DNA from: Desulfobacterales bacterium
GTDB taxonomy: Bacteria > Desulfobacterota > Desulfobacteria > Desulfobacterales > Desulfosalsimonadaceae
Length of the DNA stretch: 5,547 nt
Assembly: GCA_007135795.1 (NCBI GenBank)
Contig: SLIE01000280.1
Coordinates: 1 to 5,547 of the forward strand
Direction: 5' to 3'
The position numbers and the translations under genes were made by a program. Each line of letters begins with the position of its first letter. The stretch's first letter is position 1. Shown here piece after piece: positions 1 through 5,547 of the stretch. Below the pieces are notes generated by a model. It saw nothing but the letters and a program-made list of their open reading frames with translations, had not been told where the DNA came from and did not search any database.

Positions 1-2
1 CC

Positions 3-2975
3 AGCGATCATTGGAACTCCCCGGAATTGCTTGCCGCGCTCGATTCTATTGTTTCTACAAAAGCAGAATTTGATGATCTGGGAATCACTGTTTCCACCCC
101 CGAAAACAATGAACATAAAATACGGATAAGCGGCCGCCTGATCGAACAAAAAAACAGAAAGCACCTGGTTCTTCTCGTGATAAAAAACCTCTCGGATCAA
201 GAAGCCTTAAGTGAACTCAAACGTGAAAATGAACAATTGAGCGAAAGCGTAAACCGGTTCAGGACCGTTCTTGAAAACTCGCTGGACGCCGCCTACCACA
301 GGAATCTTCTAACGGACACATATGATTATATGAGTCCGGTTATAAAACAGATCACCGGCTATAACACAGAAGAGTTCAGCATCATGAGCACGAATGCCAT
401 TTTGGAGCAAATGCATCCGGATCATATCTCCGAAGTTAACCGGGAACTTGAATCGATCAATGCTTCGAATCGTTCATCCGGTTTGCTTGAATATGCCTTT
501 AAATCCAAAAGGGGGGACTATCGATGGCTGGCCGACTCTTTCCGGGTCATTCGTGACCAGAAAGGCCAACCGATATACCGTATTGGCATGATGCGCGATA
601 TCACGGGACGCAAGGAGATGGAACAAATGGTTCTTTCGTCCTTGAATGCGGCTGAGATCCGGGCAAAGGAAGCCGAGGAGCGTCGCCGCATACTCGAGGC
701 TATCCTTGTAAGCATACCCGAAGGAATCACGGTAATTGAAGCGCCGAAAGGTATTGTTCGACTCACAAACAAATATTATGAAAATCTTTCAGGTATTGCC
801 GCAGAGAAAATATTGGGCATGACTCTGGAACAACACCTGGAGCAATTTAAAAAACCAGGCATGACCCACGAGGAGCAATCATCCGTTGATCAACACCCCT
901 CGTGGCGAGCGTTGAAACGAGGAGAAGTCATCACGAATGAGGAAATTACCTTTATAAAGCAAAATGGCTCCCGGACGATATTATCCGTGATAGCTTCTCC
1001 TGTTTGCGATGAAACAGGGAAAATCAGCCATGCTGTAACGAGTTTTCGCGATATTACGGGAAGTAAGGAAATCGAAAGTACTATCCGGCGCACTGAATTC
1101 GAGTTCCGCACCCTGGTTGAAAATTCACCGGATCTTATTGTGCGACTCGATCTGGAAATGCGTTATCTGTTCGTCAACTCGGCATATGAGCGTATGACCG
1201 GATTTTCAAAGGAGCATTTTATCGGCAAGACCAATCTGGAATTGGGGATGCCGGAAGAATATTTTGCGCCCTGGGAGGAAGGGGTGCGAAAAGCGATTCG
1301 TACAAGACGTCAAATCAATACTGAATTCAGTTTCTGGTACTTGTTCGGGCAGCGTCATTTCTGGGGACGTATTATTCCTGAATTTGAACCCGACGGCAAG
1401 TTGGAGAGCATTATCATGGTGGCCCGGGATATCACCGAGCGCAAACAGGCTGAAGAACAAATCCGTTATGTGAGTTTCCATGACACTGTCACCGGACTTT
1501 ATAACCGTGCCTTTTTCGAGGAAGAGATGAAACGCCTGGATACGGAGCGCTCGCTTCCGGTGAGTTTCATCATGGGTGATCTTAACAACCTGAAGCTGGT
1601 AAATGATACGTTTGGTCATCATGAAGGCGATGAACTGTTGCGAAAAATTGCTGAGATATTAAAGGAAACCTGCCGGAACGAGGATATCATCGCCCGGTGG
1701 GGCGGGGACGAATTTGCCGTTATCCTGCCGGGAACCCATGCGACCATCGCAAACCTTATCGCTTCCCGGATTAAAAAAAAGGTTGCCTCCAGCAGCGGGA
1801 CTATCATCGTGCCGAGTATCGCTTTAGGTGTGGCGGAAAAGAAATTTGTGGAAGACAATATCTACCAAATCATCCGTGAAGCCGAGGAACACATGTATGA
1901 GAACAAGCTCGCCGAGAGTCACGATAACCAAAAGGCGGTTATCAACTCCCTGCTGCGCCAGGTACAGGACAAATGGCCCGAATTTGATGATCATGTGACG
2001 CGTATCGATGATCTTGCCCGTCTGTTCGGGAAAAAACTGAGGTTGTCCGACAGTCAGATGGAAGATCTGTTCTTGTTGATACGGCTTCACGATATCGGAA
2101 AAACAGTGATTCCGGAGTATCTGATCAGAAAGTCCAATCAACTTACGGAACGGGAATGGGACATTATCAAACGTCACCCGGAAGCCGGTTTCCGGATTAC
2201 AAAGACCTTCGGAGAAACGGCAAAAATTGCCGAAGAAATTCTTACCCAGCGGGAACACTGGGACGGCACCGGATACCCAAGAGGTTTGAAAGAAAAACAG
2301 ATCCCGTTTTTGTCCAGAGTATTTTCAATTATTGACACCTACGATGTCATTACCCACAAACGACCTTATGGGCGGATATTTAACCCACGGGAAGCAATAG
2401 ACGAACTACGGCGAGCATCCGGCAAACAGTTTGACCCCGAACTTACCAAACTTTTCATTTCGTCGATCATTCCGGAACAAGAGCTCCTGCCCGAAGAACA
2501 GATTCAAATCTCCGGTTCAAATGTGCAGGAGACAGCTGCTGCTCCGGTTCATGGAACCGCAGCGGCAAACGGGGATGCCGGGGCAATGGGTGGTACGCGG
2601 TCAACCCGTATCCGAGTCATATTAGTCGATGATCATGACGTGATACGCCAGGGTCTTTCCATGCTCCTTTCCCATTACACCGATATTGACATTATCGGGG
2701 AAGCCGCAGATGGCGAAGACGCCGTGCAACTAGCCCGGAATCTCGAACCGGACGTGATCCTGATGGACATCAGCATGCCTAAAATGAACGGCATCGAAGC
2801 CACCCGGATCATCCATGATGAAAAACCCGGCATCCGCATCATCGGTCTTTCCATGTTTGATGCCGCCGACCAGGCGGAGGCCATCCGGCAATCCGGTGCT
2901 ACGGCTTACTTAAAGAAAAGCGGAAATAAAACCGAGCTTTTAAACACGATCCGCAGCGTCATGAAAGCGGCCTGA
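3..2975 (+). CDS. Multi-PAS GGDEF / HD-GYP-like / receiver signalling protein, 5'-truncated by window edge
   Basis: Predicted soluble cyclic di-GMP signalling protein; no membrane segment is visible in this part. The frame is open to the left edge, and the codons before the first possible start (TTG at 27) read SDHWNSPEL, which fits the QWDIPELR block of the PAS domain found in CheB/CheR fusion proteins, so the true start lies upstream. Numbering from TTG-27 (982 residues): end of that PAS 1-56; coiled-coil-like stretch 57-78; PAS/PAC 79-200 ending RDITGRK; PAS 222-350 ending RDITGSK; PAS 356-480 ending RDITERK; GGDEF 480-640 with [10 protein letters not shown] at 518-527, GGDEF at 559-563 and inhibitory-site RxxD (R550, D553) five residues before it; HD-GYP-like domain 645-815 with HDIGK at 688-692, H717, DGTGYP at 746-751 and D770, but QRE at 741-743 where HHE is usual; Ala/Gly-rich linker about 829-861; NarL-like receiver 861-982 with D868, D869, phosphoacceptor D914, S942 and K963, and no HTH after it. 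Seen: motifs. Known: GGDEF makes c-di-GMP. Inferred: active cyclase, doubtful phosphodiesterase. No clear terminator follows. Confidence 0.93.
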   Translation, partial: SDHWNSPELLAALDSIVSTKAEFDDLGITVSTPENNEHKIRISGRLIEQKNRKHLVLLVIKNLSDQEALSELKRENEQLSESVNRFRTVLENSLDAAYHRNLLTDTYDYMSPVIKQITGYNTEEFSIMSTNAILEQMHPDHISEVNRELESINASNRSSGLLEYAFKSKRGDYRWLADSFRVIRDQKGQPIYRIGMMRDITGRKEMEQMVLSSLNAAEIRAKEAEERRRILEAILVSIPEGITVIEAPKGIVRLTNKYYENLSGIAAEKILGMTLEQHLEQFKKPGMTHEEQSSVDQHPSWRALKRGEVITNEEITFIKQNGSRTILSVIASPVCDETGKISHAVTSFRDITGSKEIESTIRRTEFEFRTLVENSPDLIVRLDLEMRYLFVNSAYERMTGFSKEHFIGKTNLELGMPEEYFAPWEEGVRKAIRTRRQINTEFSFWYLFGQRHFWGRIIPEFEPDGKLESIIMVARDITERKQAEEQIRYVSFHDTVTGLYNRAFFEEEMKRLDTERSLPVSFIMGDLNNLKLVNDTFGHHEGDELLRKIAEILKETCRNEDIIARWGGDEFAVILPGTHATIANLIASRIKKKVASSSGTIIVPSIALGVAEKKFVEDNIYQIIREAEEHMYENKLAESHDNQKAVINSLLRQVQDKWPEFDDHVTRIDDLARLFGKKLRLSDSQMEDLFLLIRLHDIGKTVIPEYLIRKSNQLTEREWDIIKRHPEAGFRITKTFGETAKIAEEILTQREHWDGTGYPRGLKEKQIPFLSRVFSIIDTYDVITHKRPYGRIFNPREAIDELRRASGKQFDPELTKLFISSIIPEQELLPEEQIQISGSNVQETAAAPVHGTAAANGDAGAMGGTRSTRIRVILVDDHDVIRQGLSMLLSHYTDIDIIGEAADGEDAVQLARNLEPDVILMDISMPKMNGIEATRIIHDEKPGIRIIGLSMFDAADQAEAIRQSGATAYLKKSGNKTELLNTIRSVMKAA

Positions 2976-3100
2976 CAACTATCCCCGAAAAATTGCTGTA
3001 CTGTTTTGATGAACATTTGAATAACTTCTATCGACCCAGCACATATTGCCGGCACTTCCGTAAGTCTCATTGCCCCTGCACTGCCTGGAGGCAGGAGTAA

Positions 3101-3154
3101 ATGAAAGCTTGCAATGTGTCGATGCAATACTGTAAAGATGACGTGGTTTATTGA
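3101..3154 (+). pseudogene. 17-codon ORF with strong RBS; possible decayed gene start
   Basis: An AGGAG ribosome binding site (3093-3097) sits three bases before ATG 3101, far better placed than the site of the real downstream gene. The frame reads MKACNVSMQYCKDDVVY and stops at TGA 3152-3154. In the +1 frame the same DNA continues as WFIEPETVM (3144-3170) and then stops. Joined by one frameshift, the two pieces loosely resemble the start of a CBS-domain protein (MKxxDVM...DVVxIxPxTxV). That resemblance is my pattern recognition, not a demonstrated homology. It could equally be a leader peptide or chance. Confidence 0.15.
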
Positions 3155-3173
3155 ACCAGAAACTGTGATGTGA

Positions 3174-3278
3174 ATTAAAAACTGAAAAGTTTTAATGCAC
3201 GGGAGGCACACAAGGTACAACGCAAAAGCTACCATATCACATGCATCGATCACACCCTGTAAGAAGACGGGCAAGTAT
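3174..3278 (+). promoter_or_regulatory. Leader of the hemerythrin gene; decides the start codon
   Basis: The reading frame of the hemerythrin gene extends upstream to ATG 3195, which would add 28 residues (MHGRHTRYNA...). That ATG has no ribosome binding site, and the extra residues look unlike hemerythrin, whose first helix begins just after ATG 3279. The chosen start has only a weak purine-rich stretch (AAGAAGACGGGCAAG) ahead of it. A 13-codon ORF from ATG 3241 stops at TGA 3280-3282 and overlaps the start as ATGA, which would permit translational coupling, but it lacks a ribosome binding site. Confidence 0.3.
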
Positions 3279-3788
3279 ATGACACAAATTCGTAATATTG
3301 ACAATGCAGTACTTAAGCTCTCAAAGGAACATCAGATTATAGCCGACTACGTGATCCGGTTTTCAAAAAACAAGGAAAACCCGGACCCGGCATTTGAGGA
3401 AGAGCTCCATTCATTTCTTGCGTTTTTAAAAAAAGACCTGGAACATCATTTCAGAACGGAGGAGCTCCTGTTTTTCCCGGCGGCGTTAAACGGTGATCCA
3501 TCCTATACCACCAGCCTATTGGTCCTGAATCTTCAAAAGGAACATGGCGTCCTGGAAACCCGTCTGAAGCTCGTTCTGGCAATGGGAAAAAACCTGAGGG
3601 AGGAAAAAGACCGCGAGGTCGCCCTTAAAAAAATCGGTGTTTTTTTCGAGCATCTTAAAAATCATGCCCGCCAGGAAATCACCGAATTGTTTCCCTTAAT
3701 AAACGCAAACGAGCAGTGTGTGGCCCTGCTCAAACAATACGCAACAAAAATGAAATCCGAAGGGAAGCCCAACGCAGCCATACTATGA
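3279..3788 (+). CDS. Hemerythrin HHE cation-binding domain protein
   Basis: Small cytosoplasmic, all-helical protein of 169 residues, a usual size for a single-domain bacterial hemerythrin-like protein; no signal peptide or membrane segment is seen. The candidate di-iron ligands are spread over four predicted helices: H18 in LSKEHQ; H56/H57 and E61/E62 in LEHHFRTEE; H89 and E93 in LQKEHGVLE; H125, H129 and E133 in FFEHLKNHARQE. Known: hemerythrin-like proteins bind O2 or related ligands at a non-haem di-iron centre, and in anaerobes have been linked to oxygen sensing, scavenging and stress. Inferred: O2, NO or iron role here; no catalytic partner domain is present. ATG 3279 was chosen over the in-frame ATG 3195 because the domain begins there. 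The gene stands alone, 303 bases after the upstream gene and convergent with the PilZ regulator, so its place in a pathway is open. The family call is firm, the function is not. Confidence 0.88.
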   Translation: MTQIRNIDNAVLKLSKEHQIIADYVIRFSKNKENPDPAFEEELHSFLAFLKKDLEHHFRTEELLFFPAALNGDPSYTTSLLVLNLQKEHGVLETRLKLVLAMGKNLREEKDREVALKKIGVFFEHLKNHARQEITELFPLINANEQCVALLKQYATKMKSEGKPNAAIL

Positions 3789-3801
3789 AACCCGGGTTCG
3801 C

Positions 3802-3837
3802 TTATCTCAACAACAGGAAAACATTTTGTTGAAATAA
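3802..3837. terminator. Hairpin between convergent genes, possible bidirectional terminator
   Basis: TTATCTCAACAA (3802-3813) pairs with TTGTTGAAATAA (3826-3837), giving a 12-base stem with one mismatch (C3806 against A3833) and a 12-base loop. It lies 14 bases after the hemerythrin stop, just past a perfect palindrome AACCCGGGTT (3789-3798). The stem is AT-rich and no T-run follows on either strand, so intrinsic termination is only possible, not clear. Confidence 0.35.
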
Positions 3838-3849
3838 CTTGTCGAACGT

Positions 3850-4007
3850 TAAATAGTGCCCGAACGAAAACCAGGATTTTTCGTCAAGGTCAAGGACGGC
3901 GAAAATTTTAACCACAGGAATACTGGACGTATTTGGAGGATTAAAATTTGAGCCGGACGCAGAGATTGGCGAAAAAGACGGTTTTCGTTCAGGCACTAAA
4001 TAGTGCC
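3850..4007. repeat. 11-bp direct repeat TAAATAGTGCC at the borders of copy 1
   Basis: TAAATAGTGCC occurs at 3850-3860 and again at 3997-4007, 147 bases apart. The left copy spans the junction of flank and element; the right copy starts in the last two bases of the element and runs into the flank. The outer part, TAAATA, could be a 6-bp target duplication around a 141-bp core, or the right copy could be the stub of a second, tandem element. GGCACTA-AA-TAGTGCC at 3992-4007 is also a small palindrome. Confidence 0.6.
3854..3998 (+). mobile_element. Complete 145-bp palindromic MITE-like element, copy 1
   Basis: The ends are inverted repeats: TAGTGCCCGAACGAAAACC at the left matches the reverse complement of the right end (3980-3998) at 18 of 19 positions, the mismatch being C3861 against A3991. 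Pairing continues inward: ATTTTTCG at the left against CGAAAAAG at the right, then CGGCGAAAATTTTAACC (3897-3913) against GGATTAAAATTTGAGCCG (3938-3955), and a central AATAC-TGGAC-GTATT hairpin (3920-3934). The whole element is thus one long imperfect foldback with no coding capacity. TA dinucleotides at both ends would fit TA target duplication as in Tc1/mariner/IS630-type elements, an inference only. It lies between the 3' ends of two convergent genes, 11 bases from the regulator's stop codon. Confidence 0.8.
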
Positions 4008-4009
4008 TT

Positions 4010-5332
4010 CTATTCCACCACCTGACCCGCTTTTTGTTCGACGACAACGCTGCAATTGATCAGATCCATCAGCACGGAGGCTGTTTTCGGCCAGCTCATG
4101 CCGGTACCGCTTGCAATTTCATATACGGTTTTATCGTCTCGAATAAGCGCCATTATGCGGGTTAGCACATCATCTGGAATCCGGTCGCGCACATGTACAG
4201 GAAGCTCAGGGGTTGCCAGGGCAAGACGAACATCCATGGCGCTGATCATTGACTGAAAAGCGACAGCTTCGTCGACCAGCCGGGAAGCTTCCATCAGAAG
4301 CGCCATATTCCCGAGCTGGATCTTGCTGCCGGCGATGGTGTTGTGAATATAGAATTTAAAAAAACCGTCGGTCTGGGACGCCAATTCGTAAAACGCCTCT
4401 TCCCCCTCGAGATTTCCGGAGACCGCATTGACGACCTCTCCCTCTTTGATGTAGACGGCGCCTGTCACATTGTGGGATGGGGATAGTAAAAAAAGCTCAC
4501 CGGTCTTCTCGTTGAACTCGATCATCTGAATTACTTCTATCAAACCGATCTGGGCAAGGTTTCCCTGGATGTCACCATTATTTTTGCCCCCCTTGTTCCG
4601 GGCGCTCTTTTCCAGGATCCTGTCAACAGCTTCCAAAATGTCGACAGATTTGCATGGCTTCACCAGGTACTCGTCTGCTCCCAGGCGCAACCCTTTGAGT
4701 TGATCTAAAGGATCCGCTTTTACCGAGAGAAAAATAAATGGAATATTCGCGGTGGCCGGCGATTCGCGCAGCGCTGTAAAGAGTTCAAACCCATCAAGTA
4801 CCGGCATGATAATATCGGAAATGATGAGGTCGGGCTGTATGGATCGGATTTTATCCAGTGCGGCCTTCCCGTTTTGTGCCTGCCATGTATGAAATCCCCG
4901 TTTTTGCAAGATCCGATCCAGGAAAGAAAGCGTAACAGAGTCATCGTCGATAATAATGACTTTCAAATCACGATTGTAAGTTTTTAAAAATGCAATAATG
5001 GCATTTATCTGTTCATTTTCAGAGCAGGTAAACTCTACCCCGGTCAGATAAAAACCGGAATTATTGTCTTTGCGGGTATTTGCCACACGACCTTCTATTT
5101 CAATTTTTTCCCTTGTCGAATCAAGAATCGTAAGCGTAACAGATACACCACACAAAGGTCTTTGGGTTTCCAGTAGGATTCCTCCCCGGCTCAGATCCAA
5201 AGTGCGGCCCTCCCCACGGTCCAGTTCTTCAGGTTTTTCGTCAAACAAAATGTATTCTATGAAATGGGAGGAGTTGATCCGGGGATGATTTCGTTTTTCG
5301 TTATAATTGCTTTGACCGTTGTCTCTATCCAT
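4010..5332 (-). CDS. PilZ-receiver-DUF4388/PatA-N-winged-helix-like response regulator
   Basis: Cytoplasmic regulator of 440 residues from ATG 5332; no membrane segment. Domains in order: PilZ 12-118 with the c-di-GMP signature RxxxR (R14, R18) and, 27 residues on, DLSRGG (D46, S48, G50-G51); receiver 123-242 with acidic D129-D131, phosphoacceptor D173 in ISDIIMP, S203 and K225 in YLVKP; DUF4388/PatA-N-like domain 253-355 (GNLAQIGLIEVIQM, then EKTGELFLL, GAVYIKEGEVVNA and DGFFKF); C-terminal 381-432 winged-helix-like segment of the form DDKTVYEIASGTGMS...VLMDLINCSVV. Known: PilZ binds c-di-GMP, and PatA-N domains act in motility signalling. Inferred: integrates c-di-GMP with phosphorylation from an unseen kinase. 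An in-frame ATG at 5422 would add 30 residues unlike PilZ and with no ribosome binding site, so 5332 is preferred; its own site is weak (AAAAGGA about 18 bases upstream). The gene is bracketed by two copies of the palindromic element and shows no co-directional neighbour here. Confidence 0.9.
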   Translation of the reverse strand: MDRDNGQSNYNEKRNHPRINSSHFIEYILFDEKPEELDRGEGRTLDLSRGGILLETQRPLCGVSVTLTILDSTREKIEIEGRVANTRKDNNSGFYLTGVEFTCSENEQINAIIAFLKTYNRDLKVIIIDDDSVTLSFLDRILQKRGFHTWQAQNGKAALDKIRSIQPDLIISDIIMPVLDGFELFTALRESPATANIPFIFLSVKADPLDQLKGLRLGADEYLVKPCKSVDILEAVDRILEKSARNKGGKNNGDIQGNLAQIGLIEVIQMIEFNEKTGELFLLSPSHNVTGAVYIKEGEVVNAVSGNLEGEEAFYELASQTDGFFKFYIHNTIAGSKIQLGNMALLMEASRLVDEAVAFQSMISAMDVRLALATPELPVHVRDRIPDDVLTRIMALIRDDKTVYEIASGTGMSWPKTASVLMDLINCSVVVEQKAGQVVE

Positions 5333-5430
5333 ATACCACGTCTTGTGTAGTCCTTTTAATTGACAAACCAGTGCCGACATCATGCAAGAAAGCTGATGAA
5401 GCCGTATGCGCTTTTTTCGCATGAGCTAGA
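5333..5430 (-). promoter_or_regulatory. Short leader between PilZ regulator start and element copy 2
   Basis: Only 98 bases separate the preferred start from the element, so the promoter must lie here or inside the element. Reading on the minus strand I see no strong sigma-70 pair; the best is TTGCAT, 17 bases, GTCAAT, a poor match. A CGGCAC-led stretch resembles half of a sigma-54 site but lacks the -12 GC. A small inverted repeat ATGCG/CGCAT with a 7-base loop lies at 5406-5422. Confidence 0.25.
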
Positions 5431-5547
5431 TAGTGCCCGAACGAAAACCAGGATTTTTCGTCAAGGTCAAGGACGGCGAAAATTTTAACCGCAGGAATAC
5501 TGGACGTATTTTGAGGATTAAAATTTGAGCCGGACGCAGAGATTGGC
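5431..5547 (+). mobile_element. MITE-like element, copy 2, cut by the right window edge
   Basis: Begins TAGTGCCCGAACGAAAACC, exactly as copy 1, and aligns without gaps to 3854-3970. Only two of 117 bases differ (A3914 is G5491; G3935 is T5512). The orientation is the same as copy 1. If full length it would end about 28 bases beyond the window. It sits upstream of the PilZ regulator, immediately ahead of any promoter, in contrast to copy 1, which is downstream of the same gene. Confidence 0.8.

Larger units (their letters stand above)
2976..3278. other. Intergenic region with small hairpins, no convincing gene
   Basis: This 303-base gap between the signalling gene and the hemerythrin gene has no ORF with recognisable protein content. 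It holds a short perfect hairpin, CTGCC-TGGA-GGCAG at 3081-3094, directly before an AGGAG ribosome binding site. A second, AT-rich hairpin lies at 3178-3193 (AAAACT-GAAA-AGTTTT). Neither is followed by a T-run, so neither is a good intrinsic terminator. A GGGAGG motif at 3201-3206 has no start codon at a usable distance. A poor sigma-70-like pair (TTGAAC 3151-3156, 17-base spacer, ATTAAA 3174-3179) could drive the hemerythrin gene but matches consensus weakly. Confidence 0.6.

Noticed and set aside
1206..2258. Minus-strand ORFs of 138, 79 and 144 codons inside the large signalling gene
   Set aside because: They lie antisense to well-conserved PAS, GGDEF and HD coding sequence and have no family features; they are shadows.
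3195..3278. 28-residue N-terminal extension of the hemerythrin from ATG 3195
   Set aside because: No ribosome binding site before that ATG, and the added residues do not resemble hemerythrin; the first helix begins after ATG 3279.
2906..3304. 132-codon minus-strand ORF over the intergenic region
   Set aside because: It overlaps the ends of two real genes, has no ribosome binding site that I can see, and its translation shows no domain. Its Ile/Val-rich stretches are not a credible membrane protein.
3802..4047. 81-codon minus-strand ORF between the convergent genes
   Set aside because: Most of it is a read-through of the palindromic element, and its start lies inside the end of the PilZ regulator gene; no protein family is recognisable.
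5355..5395. Sigma-54 promoter for the PilZ regulator
   Set aside because: The -24-like GGCAC is present on the minus strand, but the -12 GC is replaced by TC at the required spacing.
5333..5422. 30-residue N-terminal extension of the PilZ regulator from ATG 5422
   Set aside because: No ribosome binding site, residues unlike the start of a PilZ protein, and the start would sit 8 bases from the element. ATG 5332 fits the domain better.
3854..5547. CRISPR array or origin iterons
   Set aside because: There are only two long palindromic copies 1577 bases apart with a gene between them; no short regularly spaced repeats are present.

Overview
The window looks like chromosomal DNA from a Gram-negative, probably anaerobic, signalling-rich bacterium. 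The domain mix (multi-PAS GGDEF/HD receptor, PilZ-REC-PATAN regulator, hemerythrin-like protein) and a short palindromic repeat of a type I associate with sulfate-reducing Desulfobacterota suggest that group. This is inference from family knowledge; there is no rRNA or other marker gene.

Layout: (1) Positions 3-2975 on + are the 3' part of a very large signalling gene that is already open at the left edge: CheR/CheB-type PAS fragment, three more PAS domains, GGDEF, HD-GYP-like domain, Ala/Gly-rich linker, C-terminal receiver. (2) Positions 2976-3278 hold no convincing gene, only small hairpins and one 17-codon ORF with a good ribosome binding site. (3) Positions 3279-3788 on + encode a 169-residue hemerythrin HHE protein. 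(4) Positions 3789-4009 separate two convergent genes and contain a 12-bp-stem hairpin and a complete 145-bp palindromic MITE-like element. (5) Positions 5332-4010 on - encode a PilZ-REC-DUF4388/PatA-N-winged-helix-like regulator. (6) A second copy of the element starts at 5431, in the same orientation and 115/117 identical to the first, and runs off the right edge.

Functional reading: the first gene has an intact diguanylate cyclase signature and I-site, so it probably makes cyclic di-GMP in response to PAS-sensed signals. Its HD domain has lost the paired histidines of HD-GYP enzymes, so degradation of c-di-GMP is doubtful. The reverse-strand protein has an intact PilZ c-di-GMP binding motif and a phosphorylatable receiver, so it could read the second messenger and pass it to a PatA-N-type output, a module linked elsewhere to surface motility. 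The hemerythrin between them may bind O2 or a related ligand. The three genes are not one operon, so a shared pathway is a hypothesis.

The most unusual structural feature is the pair of nearly identical palindromic elements bracketing the PilZ regulator gene.
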